Below are positions 20,716 through 33,786 of a stretch of DNA of 64,000 nt, in pieces; positions within the stretch are counted from its first letter, which is position 1; each line of letters starts with the position of its first letter. This stretch comes from Sapria himalayana (lineage: Eukaryota > Streptophyta > Magnoliopsida > Malpighiales > Rafflesiaceae): assembly GCA_029783825.1 (NCBI GenBank), contig JAREIK010009766.1, forward strand, positions 1 through 64,000, written 5' to 3'. A program made the translations under genes and the position numbers. The notes under the pieces are model-generated. The model did no database searches. It saw only the letters and a program-made list of their open reading frames with translations, and had not been told where the DNA came from.

Positions 20716-23700
20716 ATTTGCCTTTCTAAAAATGTGTGTGATTTTACCATTTAATTCTTCTATTAAACTTTTAATTTTATTAATGTCATCCTCAAACTTC
20801 CATAAATCTAATTTACCTATCACTAAATCAACTAGCAGGCTCGAATCTACTTGAGCTTGAATATTTAAAAAGTTATTTTCCTTACAAATTATCATTCCTT
20901 TCTATAATTCTTTAATTTCATCGTGCAAGGCTGAGAAGGCCGTGCCCCCCATTGTAAATGCTTTTATTACGTTTACTTCTTGGTTTCTAATCACACTTCC
21001 TCCACCCGCTACTCCCATATCCCTCTTGAAGCTCCCATATGTGTTTAGAACCAAGCCCCCTTGTAAGGACTTATTCTAGCTGATAACTCTTATTGCTGAC
21101 ATTTTCTTAAAACATGTAGAGATGCCCCAAGTTAACTTACTGTTCTCATCTAGCCCTATTCTTCTCAATTTTATCAGGTTATAGGCCGAGATAAATGCAC
21201 TTTCATTTTTAATATCTTTTGATATATTTATGGCATTCATCGGAATACCTTCTAACCTACTTATGTTTCTATATTTTTATAGCCACCAGACTGTGATATG
21301 CAGAATGTAATTTCTTATCCATTTTAAAAATCTTATATTTCGTATAACTATTTCTTCATTTTTTTAATCTTTCTTCAAGTGATGTTGTGCTAGTTTCTAA
21401 GTCTACATCATTTCTAACTTGTTCCATATTTTCCGAGCTATTTTTTCAGTTGAATAAAGATGATCCAAGTTTTCTATGTCTTGACTATAGCATTCGCATT
21501 TGGATGCTAGTCTTATGTTTTTCCTCTGGATATTCTTGTCGACAGGGATCCCATTTAAGAGATGTTTCCACATTAACACATTCATTTTTTGTGGGAGCAC
21601 CTTTGTCATGTTCTTTCAAAATTTCTTGAGAAGATTTTTTATTTCTAACAAACTCTTTAGCACTTTTCAGCATGAATTTTCCTTGTGGATACAGTGACAT
21701 TTCCACTCGGATATAGTTAGTATCACGTGCTTCTCCATAATGATTTACTACTTGCACATTAGCTTCCAGCTTTTTGTCAACTGTTTTGGGTTATTGAATG
21801 CTTTATCACCTAGGCTATATCTAGCTTTCTTATATGCCACCCAAGGACTACCATTTTTATTATTTTTTAAACTCCACTAATTTTTACAAGCCCAAGCTTT
21901 GCCTATATCATTCAATCTATAAAAACCTAAACCTCCTTCCTCCATCGGAAAGTAGAGCTCTCCCCATCTTTTCCAATGTCTTTTATTTTTTCCTTCCCTT
22001 TTACCCCATTAAAAATTAGACATTTCTCTTTCCAGCTTTGTAAGTATGTTTTTTGGTGGTTGTAAAGCCATTAAAGTGATTGCTAGTGTGCCTTGTAACA
22101 CATGTGGGATTAATGAAATTTTTCCTACCATATTTAGTAGGTCTTCTTTCGAACCCACAATCTTTTGTCTCATCTTTTCAACCAGACCTACTAAATACTC
22201 CTCCTTTAACCTTCCCTCATAGATTAGGCAACCTAAGTGGCTTAGAGCTCCTTTATTATGTGTGAAGTCTGTGAGATTTTTTATTTTTATGGCTATGTTT
22301 TCAGGTGTGTTCTTTGTATTTATAAATTGGTATTAATTTTTATTTAACACTTGCCCTGATTCTTCTCCATATTCTGTAATAACATCATCAAATTTCTCAT
22401 CGATTTGCTACTTGCATTTATGATAATAATATTGTTCGCATACGCCAAGTAGCTCACAATCTGAATGTTCCTTGGTTGTTTATAGGTAAAGATTTTTCCT
22501 TTCTCATATCCTTTTTTAGATTTACAATAAAGTGCTCCAGATATATGTTAAATAAGGATGGAGAGAGCAGGTCCCCTTGTCTAAGCCCTCTTGTTGGTTT
22601 AAACTCTTCACAGCCTATCCGTTTATGAGAATTTTAACTCATGCACTTGAAATGCATCTATGCATTAGGTCTATCCAGAATTCCAAGAAGCTCATCTTTC
22701 TCATTAAATAGCATAAAATATCTCATTCAACTCTATCCAATGCTTTGGACAAGTCCAGTCTTGATATTAAATTATGCCATCTTGATTTTGCTCCTATTTC
22801 TTTATCATTTCTGAGGTTAGGTTAATATTTTCCATTATCGACCTATCCTTTACAAAACCGGTTTGTTCAACAGATATGATAGAGGGAAGAATTTTGCTAA
22901 GCCTACCATGCAGTAATTTAGCTAAGATCTTATAAATTGAATTACATAGACTAATTGGCCTATAATCTTTCCCTGTCTGTGTGTTAGCATTCTAAAGAAT
23001 CAGTATAATGAATGACTTAGCCCATGCTTTTGTGACCTCCGTGCCAGCAAAGATACTAGCAATAGCTGCTACCAGCTCTTTTTTAATAAAAGGCCAACTA
23101 TGCTGAAAAAGTTGTTATTCCATCCATCTGGACATGTCCGTGCTATCTTTGGACACATTAAACACTGCTTCTTCACTTCATCTTCTGAAAAAAGTTTTTC
23201 TAATTTTTTTTTCTTCTAAGACCCTCCTCTCAATATACTACATTAATGAATCCCTTCTAGATGTGTTTGCACTGCATAAATGATTTTAAAAATACTTTTC
23301 TAGTTCATTTCTTATTTCATCTTCATTTTCTAACCATTGCCCATTTGTTTTTTTCAGCTTTTTATTTTTTGTTTCTGCATTCTTATTTTTGCCATAACAT
23401 TGAAAATTTTCATGTTTTTTTCTCCATCTTTTAGCCACCTGACTCTACCTCTCTACTTCTAAAACACTTCTTCCATGTGCATTTCAAGCCTTAGTTGTGC
23501 TCTCACTTTACTTAACTCCATTCTAGAAATGTCATCTTGCTCTACTCATATTCTATTTCAAGCATCGCAACCTTCTATTCAACCTCCTGTATATTTTTAC
23601 TAATTATTCCAAAAATCTCTTTATTCCATTTAGCAAGTGATATTGTAAGGTTTGAAATTTTTTTGCCAGAATTTGCATAGGGTTACCCGAAACTGGTTTT

Positions 23701-24458
23701 CCCATGATTCTTTTACTATGGTATCAAACCCCTTTATGCAATCACCACATATTTTGAAATTTAAACCCATAATTTTTCCCATTACTTACCTCAAATGTCA
23801 TAAATAGTGGGCTATGGTCCGAACAGGTTCTACTTAGATGTCTGATTTTTATTCCTTCCATCTTATCCATCCATTGTGTGTTAAGTAGAATCATCTAGTC
23901 TGGACCATATTGCTCCCGTCTCTTCCAATTATTGCACCATGTAAAGTTTGACCCAAGAAAGTTCACCTCCATTAAATTTGCTCTTGCTATTGCCTCGTTG
24001 AACTGATCTAAAGCAATCTATCAGGAGGTCTACCTCCCCTTTTTCCACTTATTTCTAATCACATTGAAATCTCCTCCAATAATCTAGGGAGATTTCTTTG
24101 CGGGTAGATCATCCATCACTTTCCATAGTGATTTCCTATCTTCTCTAACATTGCTAGCATACACCACTGATATAATCGAATCTGATTTTCCTAATTTTAA
24201 GCTGATTATTTGCTTAGCTTCTGAAAATATTTCAACCTCCATTGAATTATTCCACACGACCCATAACATACCGTTCAGGTTTGAAAAGGCCTGATGAAAA
24301 CCAAACATTTCTTATAGTTTTCTATTTGTTCTTTTTTTTACCATTGGTTCTACTAAAATTGCAATATTAATTTTGTGCAATCTATTTAGCCCTATCATTC
24401 TATTTATCGTTGGAGTATTCACTACTCCTCTTATGTTCCAATATAGGCTATTAAACAT
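20716..24458 (-). pseudogene. LINE-C ORF2: endonuclease / RT / RNase H, decayed
   Basis: Starts at ATG 24458 (MFNSLYWNIRGVVNTPTINR), 2 nt from the ORF1 stop. The endonuclease has EPMV near 24340, GGDFNVIRN near 24065 and CSDHSPLFMTFEVSNGKN near 23800. RT motifs are DYRPIS near 22965, RQGDLLSPSLFNIYLEH near 22570 (normally RQGDP), and catalytic box YANN (normally YADD) at 22431-22442. The zf-RVT region lies near 21400-21560 (CECYSQDIENLDHL). In RNase H near 20700-21080 the first catalytic Asp is Tyr (LNTYGSFKRDMG), while Glu and the second Asp (QVDSSLLVD) remain. The last motif (HIFRKANALG) is split by the nested insertion. Many stops; not functional. Confidence 0.85.
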
Positions 24459-24460
24459 AT

Positions 24461-25970
24461 CTATGTAAATCTTGCTTGTGCTCTTGTGATGCATTTCGAA
24501 TCATACTTCATATTTAAATATTTTTTCCTATTTCTTGATGATTTACTGAGCTAGGTGGTGCCTGCAATTTTCCTAGGTTCATATTTTCCAGGCTTTCCTC
24601 ATTTTTCTTATTTCTTCAATTATGATTTCTCTATTCTATGGGAAGAATCTGAACATATTATATTCATATAAATCATCCTGTGGTAGATTAGAGATAGGCC
24701 ACATTTCCTCTTTGTCATGACTTATAAATTGTCAACTTTTTGCCTCCAAGCACGCCTCCGAGAGTAGATCATCATCTTCCCAGTTATATCTCTCTATTTC
24801 TTTAACTATTTATGTCTCTTTTCTTTCTCCTTCCTCTAGCTCCGACCCTACTATTTATTGTCCTCGCTTCTACCCCAATTCCTTCTACCATCTTTGTTAT
24901 TTTTGCCAGCTACTCCCTTATTTCTTCCATTCTATACCTTTCTATATCCTTTTCTACACTTAACTCTTCATCATTCTCTTCCTTTTTCCCCCTCTCCCTC
25001 CCATCATTCTCCTTTCCAGCAGACCTTTTTCAATTTCTTCCAATGCCCCTTCTAAACTCTCTTCAACCATCTAACACTCACAATCTGCCAACAAGTTTTG
25101 TCCACCCTTTTTTCTACCCCTTTCTTCTTGTATCTTTCCACTACCTTCCCTCTCTCTTCTACACTCTCATCCCTATTAAATTCCACATCTCCTTCTTCTT
25201 CTCTATGCCCCCTCTTCACCCATACCCTGCTTCTTCCTTTCCCCTTTTTAAACCAATTCTTTTCTTACCTCCTTCCACCATACATTATTATTTCATGTCC
25301 CATTCTAAGGCAATTTTAGCAATAACTCGGCATGGATTCTGGATAACCTTCTGCTAGAAGCCATTTGAGGAGTTACTACCGACCCATACTCTATTTGGGG
25401 GAGGATGTCAAGGTTTATTTCAATGCAAATCTTGGCCATGCTTGGTTGAGTCATCCATGCCGTGGTAGCATCAATGAGCCATGGTTTCCTAAGCAAAGGC
25501 TGATGGAGTATAGAGGAAGCTTGTGAAAAAAACGGAGAGGTAGATTCGACAAGTTAAACTATACCAGGGCATGTGCTGGTTCTTCCTGAGGAGTGAAGCT
25601 TGGTGACCACTTGAGGACACACATAGGGTACCTTGCAATTGTCTACTGTCCTTTAAGCCATATTCGGGGAAGTCTTCTTCCTCCTTAAAATAGAGGAAGA
25701 TGTACTTCCCATCATACCAAGCCATGTTTACCGCTTCCTTGAACTTTAATGAAGTAAGAAAATAGTGAATGTCCTTGAATTCGGGTAGGCCATGAGAGAA
25801 CTTCTCGATAAGCATGATCTTAAATGCATCAGCAAGCTTTGAGAGTTCTTCATTCGAAAAAATTATAGAAGGCTCACCATTTTTCGCATCAAATTTCCAA
25901 AATACTGGCTAGGTCCCATTGAATAGTGATGCAATGATTTTTTGTTAAAGGATAAACCAGATTTATGCAT
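24461..25970 (-). pseudogene. LINE-C ORF1: DUF4283 + zinc knuckle, decayed
   Basis: Start ATG at 25968-25970 (MHKSGLSFNKKSLHHYSMGP). DUF4283 follows at about 25880-25480 (MLIEKFSHGLPEFKDIHYFL, KEAVNMAWYDGKYIFLYFKE, CLGKPWLIDATTAWM). The CCHC knuckle near 25270-25312 reads C-stop-N-C-LRMGHEIIMC, so a stop falls inside it. A low-complexity charged stretch at 25250-24800 and the conserved YNWEDDDLLSE segment near 24775 follow. The frame ends at TAG 24461-24463. This is the RNA-binding ORF1 type; broken here. Confidence 0.85.
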
Positions 25971-26076
25971 TTTAGCTTGAAAATTGAGTTTTTCCACTCA
26001 ACATAGGATGTTTCTCTCTCTAGAAATTGAATTTTCTATATTTAGAAGTTGAGAGAACATTTTCAAAGAAGAAAAA

Positions 26077-27345
26077 CTTCTTCTTTCTTATCTTATTATT
26101 CTTCTATTTCCTTTTATTCTTCTTATTCTTCTTAATCTTTTTATTCTTCTTATTCTTCTTAATCTTTTTATTCTTCTTATTCTTGTTATTCTTGTTATTC
26201 TTATTATTCTTATTTTTCTACTCATTGTTCTTTTTCTTCTTATTCTTCTCATTGTTCTTTTTCTTTTTATTCTTATTCTTCTTATTCTTCATATTATACT
26301 TAGTCATCATATTCTTCAAATTCTTCTTTTTTTTAATTCTTCTTATTCTTATCATTCTACCTATTCTTCTTATATTTCTCATTCTTCTTATTCTTCTTAT
26401 TCTTATTATTCTTCTAATTCTTCTATTCTTTTTATTCTTCTAATTCATCTTATTCTTTTAATTCTTTTTATTTTTTATTTTTATTATTTTTTATCTTATT
26501 ATTTTTATTTTTCTTATTCTTCTTATGCTTATTATTCTTTGTATACTTCTTATTCTTCTTATTCTTCTTATTCTTCCTATTCTTCTTAATCTTTTATTCT
26601 TTTTATTCTTTTTATTCTTTTTATTCTACTTATTTTTCTTATTTTTTTATTGTTCTTATTTTTATTCTTCTTCTTATTTTTCATATTCTTCTAATTCTTC
26701 TAATTCTAATTATTCTTCATATTCTTCTAATTTTTTTAATTCTTTTTATTATTCATATTCTTATAATTTTTTTAATTCTTCTTATTCTTCTTATTCTCTT
26801 TATTCCTCTTATTCTTTTTATTCTTCTTATTCTTTCTTATTCTTCTTATTGTTCTTATTCTTCTAATTCTTATTATTCTTCTTATTCTTCTTATTCTTCT
26901 TATTCTTCTTATTCTTCTTATTGTTCTTATTCTTCTTATTCTTCTTATTCTTCTTATTCTTCTTATTCTTCTTATTATTCTTATTATTCTTATTATTCTT
27001 ATTATTCTTATTATTCTTATTATTCTTATTATTCTTATTCTTCATATTCTTCATATTCTTCATATTCTTCTTATTCTTTTTTTTTCTTATTATTCTTATT
27101 ATTATTATTATTCTTTTTATTCTAATTATTCTTCTTATTTTCTTATTCTTCTTATCTCTTATACTTTTTATTTTCTTATCTTCTTATTCTTCTTATTCTT
27201 CTTATTCTTCTTATTCTTCATATTCTTCATATTCTTCTATCTTATTCTTCATATTCTTCATATTATTCTTATTCTTCTATTCTTCGAATTATTCTTATTC
27301 TTCTTATTATTATTCTTATTATTCTTCTTATTCTTCTTATTCTTC
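26077..27345 (-). repeat. 9-bp array, tail of LINE-D abutting LINE-C 5' end
   Basis: TTCTTATTC-type repeats run from the LINE-C 5' UTR to the T run (27346-27351) at the LINE-D 3' end. A pure TTATTATTC sub-array lies near 26970-27030, next to a TTCTTATTC block, and TTTTTATTC repeats lie near 26590-26630. It shows all three N variants in one array. Confidence 0.9.
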
Positions 27346-27351
27346 TTTTTT

Positions 27352-28490
27352 AAAAGGTTATTTTTATTATTAAACTAGCCCTCTCTTTTGGCGGAGGAAT
27401 ACCCTTTTTACAAGCTACATCTACCCTTAACCCATTTACACCCATTTTAATACCTTATCTATAAGTAAATTAAAAAATAATACAAGAAAATGGGCCTTCA
27501 CGCTTTTGGAGTTTAAGCCCTATGTCTGCTGAAACTTCTATCCATGAGTGATTTACCAGCTTTTGCGAGAATTCTCTACCTTCCGTGAACCATTTGAGCA
27601 TACATCCCACTTGCCAATTCAATAAACTTCTCCATGACTCGAGCTTATCCACTATCGGCGTGCTTTTGTTTGCTCTTCGAGCTTACCAATTCGAAGAACT
27701 TCTTCGAGTTACAATTCATCCTTGAATAGATAAACTTTCCCAATTCGATAAACTTCTCCCGACCTGAACTTACCTACTCCTTACCATCTAATCCCGTAAG
27801 ATATACAGACTCGTTACAGACACTTGCAGAGATGTAACAGACGCACCCAACAGACTCCGAAACACTTATACAGACTTATTACATTAAAACAGACGCACCC
27901 ATTGACACCAGAATGACGCCTTGCCACACAAGGCTCTTACAGTTTTAATGCATTACCACACAACTGATTATAAAGACCCATTACCACACTTAAACAAACA
28001 TTCATCATGAAATTTACGGAAATAATTGAGCAAGTATAGCTCTACTATATGCTTTCTTTCCACTTAAGCCGCATATTGGAAGCTTTTTATTCTGCTAAAA
28101 CATAACTGCACAGAAAACTACAGCCAGCTATATAAACATTAAACATACTACCTTTTAAATACCCCACAGGACCGAGGTGAACATCCTTCACTATAGAATC
28201 AACAGGATTCTCACTTTCTTAATAATTATATTATCCCTTTACTAATTTCACCTGAAAATAAGCAAGCATACAAACGACAAAATAACATTTAACTACATGC
28301 ATACCTCTGCTGTTTTTAGTCTCCCCTCACTGGGAGGCTTTTTATAGTCATTTATCATTCTCCTAGAGTTGTGGAGCTACTGAATAATCAACGGAGCAAT
28401 GAAGTATTCTCTAAGGACAACTTTAATTAAGATTTTTTATTCTAACATATGGAAATTCAATCCTATCTAATTCTATTAAACCTATAAACT
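27352..28490 (-). other. LINE-D 3' UTR
   Basis: Non-coding. Terminal box at 27352-27412 (GCCCTCTCTTTTGGCGGAGG on +). A cluster of ACAGACNC words at 27805-27900 resembles the repeats in the LINE-C and LINE-F 3' UTRs, though the surrounding sequence differs. I see no gene here. Confidence 0.65.
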
Positions 28491-31400
28491 TACCAGGGAT
28501 TCCATCCCCCTCAAATTCTTGTACTCCTATTTTCATTCCATCCTCCGCTAATTTATCTGCCAATGCATTAGCCTCTCTATAAATGTGTTTGATCTCTCCT
28601 TTTAATTCTCCTAAAATATTTTGATGTCATCAATTTCTTTTTCAAACTGCCATAATTGTAACTTGTTTTGTACTAGCTGAACCAGTATTTTCGAGTCAAC
28701 TTGAACCTGGATTTTATGGTAGTTATTATCTTTCCAAATTTGTAAGCCCTTATGCAGGGCTATAATCTCTGCATGTAATGCCGAGGAGGCAGTGCTCCTT
28801 GATGTGAAAACTTTTAGTACTTTGCCCTCCTCATTTCTTATAGACCCTCCTCCCCCTACACGCCCATCTCTCTTTTGAAGCTCCCGTCTGTATTGAGCAC
28901 TAGGCTTCCATGCAAGGGTTTTTTCCAGTTAACTCTTTTGACTACTGGCATCTTCCTTGTTATTGTTGTTAGGTTCCATGCCCTCTTTCTATCCTCATCC
29001 ATCTCATGCTTCTCGCTTTTATTGGATTGCAAACAGTAATAAAAGCAATTTCTCTTTTAATTTCATCCAATATATCTTTAACCTTCATTACCACATTCTC
29101 AAATCTACTTTTGTTCCTAGCTTTCCATATGCACCAAAGTGTTATATGTAGAATGTAATTCCTTAACCATTTTAAAATTTTATTCTTTGATTCCTTTTTC
29201 GACCAAGATTCCAATCTCTTTTTCAGAGATTTTATCATTTTTAATTTCCGCTTCAGATTCTAATATTTGCCATAAATTAGCTGCTATTTTTCCTGAAGAG
29301 AAAAGATGATCAGTGCTCTCTCTCTCTTGAAGGCAGCATTCGCATCTAGATGCTAACTTTATGCCTTTTTCTGAATATTTCCGTCTGTTGGAATAATATT
29401 TAAAACTATTTTCCACATAAACACATTCAATTTCTATGGTAGATCTTTTATCCAGATTTCTTTAAATTATGAAGGCTTTTTATTCCTGATTAGTTCTTTG
29501 GCACTTTTTAAGGTGAATTTCCCCTGTGGATTCAATGTCCATTTCCACCCTTTTTGTTGAAATTAGGTGTTTTTCTACTATATTCTGATGTTTCATCAAT
29601 ATCCAATTTTTAGAAGCTTTTTTAGAATCTTTCAGTGTTCTATTTCCTATCTTATATTTAGCTTTTACATATGATGCCCAAATGCTTCCATTTTGTTTTA
29701 ACATCCACTAGTTTTTGCATGCCCAGGCTTTAGCTATGTCGTTTAGGTTTGTAAAGCCTAAACCTGCCTCCTCTTTAGGGTAACATAAATCCTTCCATTT
29801 TTTCCAGTGAAGCTTATTTTTCCCTTCTTTTTCCCCCATAGAAATTTGCCATTTCCCTTTCCAACTTATTTATAATGCTCTTTGGAGGCTGTGTTGTCAT
29901 TAAAATATGTGCTAATGAACCTTGTAGCACATGAGTTTCAACGTAATTCTTCCTACCATATTTAAAAGATTCTCCTTCCACCCAGCAATTTTTTTTCTAA
30001 ACTTATTCAGTAAGAAAGACAAGAAGTCTTCCTTCATTCTTCCTTCATAGATTGGGCATCCCAAGTATATTAAAGCTCCTTTGCACTGTGTGAAGCCTGT
30101 GACTTTTTTAATCATTTGCACTAGATTTTTTAGTATTCTTGCTGCTACCATGAATTGACATTTATTCTTATTAAGCATTTGGTGTTTCTTCTTCTAAAGT
30201 ATGCAACAGCACCATTATCTTATTCATTGATCTACTGCTGGCATTTGTAAATATAATTACATCATCTGCGTAAGCCAAGCAGCATACCAATGGAGTATTT
30301 CTAGGCTGCTTATAAGGTAATATACTGCATTTCTGACTTGCTCTTTCAGGTTTGTAATAAACATTCTAAGTATATATTAAACAAAGCAGGTGATAATGGG
30401 TCTCCTTGCCTTAGACCTCTAGATGGCTTGAATTCTATGCCTGTATGACCATTTATGAGCATTTTAACCCAAGCACTAGATATACATCTGTATATCAGAT
30501 CTATCCAGAATTCTGAAAATCTCATTTTCCTCATTAGATAACATAGAGTGTTCCATTCAACTCTATCAAATGCCTTGGACAAGTCCAGTTTCATTATTAC
30601 ATTGTGCCCTCTAATATTAGAACCTATTTCTTTTATCATTTCTGATGCCAGATTTATATTTTCCAACATCTGTCTATCTTTAATAAAGCCTGCTTGTTCC
30701 GGCGATATAATTTTAGGGAGAATCTTGCTTAATCTATTCTGTAATATTTTAGCTAAAATCTTATAGATAGAGTTACAAAGGCTAATTGGCCTGAAGTCCT
30801 CTCCTTTTTGCGGTTATCTTTTTTTGGTATCAATACTATATATGATTTTGCCCACGATTTTGGGATTTCCGCACCCACAAATACCCAGGTTATAGCTGTG
30901 GTAACTTCCTTATGTATTATATTCTAGCTTTTTTGAAAGAATTCATTATTCCAGCCATCTGGGTCAGCCGAACTATCTTTTGTTGGCATTAAATATTGCA
31001 TCCTTCACTTCCTCTATCGTAGGGAATTCTGATAACATATCATTATCTTCCTCTGTAACCCTTCTATTATCCCCCACATTAATGTCTGATTTCTGTCTAT
31101 ACTTGGAACGCATAGATGGCTTTTAAAGAAACTTTCTAATTCATTTATTATGTCTTCATCTTTTTCTATCCAATCACCATTAGCTTTTTTATACCTTTTA
31201 TGTTGAGTTTCTGATATTTAACTTTTGCCATTGCATTTAAAGAATTTTGTATTCTTATTTCCATCTTTTAACCATTTTATTTTCGCTTTTTGCTTCCAAA
31301 ATACTTCCTCCATATGCATTTTAAGTTTTAGTTCAGCCTTTGCTTTGTTAAGTTCTATACTAGTTATAACGTCTTGACTATTTTCATAATCCCTTTCTAG

Positions 31401-32298
31401 ATCTGAGACTTTTTGTTCGGCTTCTAGAATTTTTTTAAATATATTACCAAATCTCTTTATTCCACTTGCTAAGAACCTGACACAATTTTCGAGTTTATAC
31501 CCCAATATCTACGTGGGGTTGCCTGAGAATGGGTTTCCCCATGTATTTTCTACTACAGCCTCAAAATCCTTATGCTTGCCCCTCATATTTTGAAAAACGA
31601 AACCTAACTGTGTTCTCCTCCATTTTTGAAGTGTCACCAGTAACGGACTGTGATCTGAACAGGTTCTGCTTAAATGCTGGACTTTAGTTTCACCTATTTT
31701 TTCCAGCCAGTGCATGTTAACTAATACCCGATCCAGCCTAGACCAGATTACTCCCCTTTTCTTCCAGTCATTACACCATGTGTAATTTGATCCTAGATAT
31801 TCTATCTCCATTAATCTTGCCACTGCAATAGCCTCATTGAATTGAGCTATTGCCACTGGGTCAGGTGACCTGCCTCCCCTTTTCTCAGAGGTATTTCTAA
31901 TTACATTAAAGTCCCCTCCTATTATCCACGGGGAGTTCTTTACTGCTATTTTATCCATCTCCTGCTAGAGTATTTTCCTTTCTTCCTTCAAATTACTAGC
32001 GTAGACTATTGAGAAGATTATATCCGATTGTTTACCTATTTTAAAACTAGCTATTTGGTCATTTTCTGCTATGATTTCAAGGTCCATACTTTTTCCCACA
32101 TGACCCATAACTTACTATTATTAGTCGAGAATGCCTTTTGGAGACCTATCTTTGCCTTATACTTCTCAATTTGATTTTTATCTACCATTGGTTCGACTAG
32201 AGCAATAATTTTAAGTTTATGAATTTTTATTAGGTTTCTAATTCTATTTAGCGTAGAGTGTTCGCAACTCCCCTTATATTCCAAAATAAATAATTCAT
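28491..32298 (-). pseudogene. LINE-D ORF2: endonuclease / RT (YADD intact) / RNase H, frameshifted
   Basis: ATG at 32296-32298 overlaps the ORF1 TGA as ATGA. The N-terminus reads MNYLFWNI then shifts frame. Endonuclease: IIALVEPMVDKN near 32190, then a 150-codon open block at 31509-31958. RT: MLENINLASEMIKEIG near 30650, LDLSKAFDRVEW near 30585, GLRQGDPLSPALFNIYLE near 30400 and catalytic YADD at 30261-30272. Thumb and linker: KCQFMVAARILKNLVQMIKK near 30150, CPIYEGRMKEDFL and GWKENLLNMVGRI. zf-RVT near 29180-29416 (CECCLQERESTDHLF). RNase H at 28500-28900 is degenerate but keeps LNTDGSFKRD. In a live element this protein nicks the target and performs target-primed reverse transcription. Confidence 0.88.
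31509..31958 (-). pseudogene. LINE-D endonuclease block, open for 149 residues
   Basis: C-terminal two thirds of the APE-type endonuclease of ORF2. Visible motifs: PWIIGGDFNVIRN (residues about 10-22), GSNYTWCNDWKKRG (about 56-69), WSRLDRVLVN (about 72-81) and the catalytic-site SDHSPLL (about 101-107). These are the expected GDFN, RLDR and SDH motifs. It is an ORF2 fragment rather than a stand-alone gene. Confidence 0.85.
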
Positions 32299-33679
32299 CT
32301 AGGTATATTTGTTTGAGCTCTAGTAATACATTTAGATTCAAATTTCATATTTAAATATTTTTTCATGTTTCTCGATGACTTGCTTGAGCTTGGAGGGGCT
32401 TGTTCTGGCTTCTTAGGAATATATAATTTTTCTAAACTTATTTCTAATTTCCTTTTTCCTCCAATGCTTTCTCCTTGCTATTCGGTGCATACCTACAAAG
32501 CTGTTTTTTCTAAATATTTTTTCAGCCCCAAATCATCAAGCGGTGTATGGTGGTCCAGCTTATGATCTTCATTGATATTGTTGGCTAATGGCCAGCTTTT
32601 TTTTCGAACTCTTTTTCAGACAAAAGATCATCCTCATCCCAGTTGTTGTTCTATGATTTTGAGTGCTGATCTCTTACTCCCTCTAAGAACTACTTCTTTC
32701 CTCCCTCCTAAGTTTCCTCCTACTTTTGGTATTTTCTCAAGCCATTTCATTATTTCCTCCCTCTTATATGTTCCTGGTTCTCCTTCCTCAATACTCCCTT
32801 CTCCCATTCTTACCTCCCTTGCAAACTCTCCTTCCTCCCTAACTCCACTGGTTTTTCCCCTCCCTTTTCTATCTCATTCCCTCCCCCCTCTATCTCCTCT
32901 CCTTCCTCTATCCCTCCTTCTGCCCCACCCTTGGCCTATCTTTTTTACCCATTCTCTTTCCTCCATCTTCCTTATCTTGGACAGCAGACAGTCCTCCTTT
33001 GCGTGGCCCATTTTGCAGCAGTTCTGACAGTATTTAGGGAAGGATTCAGGAATTACCTTCTGCCAAAAGCCATGCCCGAGGTCCCTGCCTACCCATATTC
33101 TGTCCGGAGGATAGACTTTGCAGTTGACCTCGATAAGGATTCTGGCCACACTAGGCCTCATCATGTAGGCTATGGCTTCATCATCAGCCACGGCTTGCCC
33201 AAGCATTGAGCTATGGAGTGAAGAAAATGCTTACTGAAAAAATGTATCGGAAGCTTAGGTAAAGAGAACCATATCAGGGCTTGTGTAGGTTCCTTGGCTG
33301 TAGAGAAGTTAGGCGACCATTCAGCATACGCATAGGGTAACCAGCAACACTCCATTGCCCTCGCATCCATAATCTCAGAAAATCATCTTCCTCCTTGAGC
33401 TGGAAGAGAACATGTTTCCCATCGTATATTGCAATTTTCACCGTTTGTCGCAATTTCAACGCAGCAATAAACGCATAAATATCTTCGTAGCTTGGCTTTC
33501 CATGGGAGAATTTCCCGATTAGAGTAAACTTGAAAGGCTCGGCAAGCTTCGAAAGTTCCTCCTCTTAAGAAAATTGCAGGCGACGCTTCTTTTGCGTCAA
33601 AAATCAGATACAGAAGCGCGGTCTTCTTTGTTATGGAGTTAAATGATTTTTTGTTAAATAATAAATCAGAACTATCCAT
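32295..33679 (-). pseudogene. LINE-D ORF1: DUF4283 + intact CCHC knuckle, frameshifted
   Basis: Start ATG 33677-33679 (MDSSDLLFNKKSFNSITKK). DUF4283 continues across frame changes: AYDGKHVLFQLKEEDDFLRL-type segment near 33400, EPTQALIWFSLPKLPIHFF near 33280, and CLGKPWLMMKP near 33190. The next segment is open from 33206 to 32874: RPSVARILIEVNCKVYPPDR, then CQNCCKMGHAKEDC (a perfect C-x2-C-x3-GH-x4-C knuckle at 32988-33029), then an Arg/Gly-rich basic stretch. The C-terminus ends ITRAQTNIPR-stop (32295-32297). An RNA-binding role follows from the family. Confidence 0.88.
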
Positions 33680-33786
33680 TTTGGCTTCAAATTGAGCTCA
33701 ATTCACACAACAATGGCAGTTTCTCTCTCTAGATTCGAATTTTCTCTCTAGAAGTTGAGACCTTCTTCTTCTTCAAAGCGCTTCCC

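Larger units (their letters stand above)
18466..26076 (-). mobile_element. LINE-C: near full-length L1-type LINE with nested insertion
   Basis: Read on the minus strand: 5' UTR near 25971-26076, ORF1 25970-24461, ORF2 from 24458 down to about 19560, 3' UTR and terminal box ending at 18466, then an 8-A run and the 9-bp array. A 1.05-kb + strand insertion (19653-20698) splits the RNase H end. Without that insertion the element is about 6.5 kb. Same subfamily as LINE-B and LINE-F. Both ORFs have multiple stops and frameshifts. Confidence 0.88.
27352..33786 (-). mobile_element. LINE-D: full-length, best-preserved LINE copy
   Basis: 6.4 kb, minus strand, with 5' UTR (33680-33786), ORF1 (33679-32295), ORF2 (32298 to about 28490), 3' UTR and terminal box at 27352. 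It keeps the catalytic YADD, an intact CCHC knuckle, a 150-codon endonuclease block without stops, and the first RNase H Asp (LNTDGS). It belongs to a subfamily distinct from B/C/F. Frameshifts and stops still break both ORFs, so it is probably inactive. Confidence 0.88.

Noticed and set aside
24812..25357. 181-codon + strand Pro/Ser/Phe-rich frame in LINE-C
   Set aside because: It is the antisense of the charged low-complexity part of ORF1; the minus strand carries the recognisable protein.
32572..33209. Two + strand frames of 151 and 92 codons in LINE-D
   Set aside because: Antisense shadows of the Arg/Gly-rich and zinc-knuckle region of ORF1.
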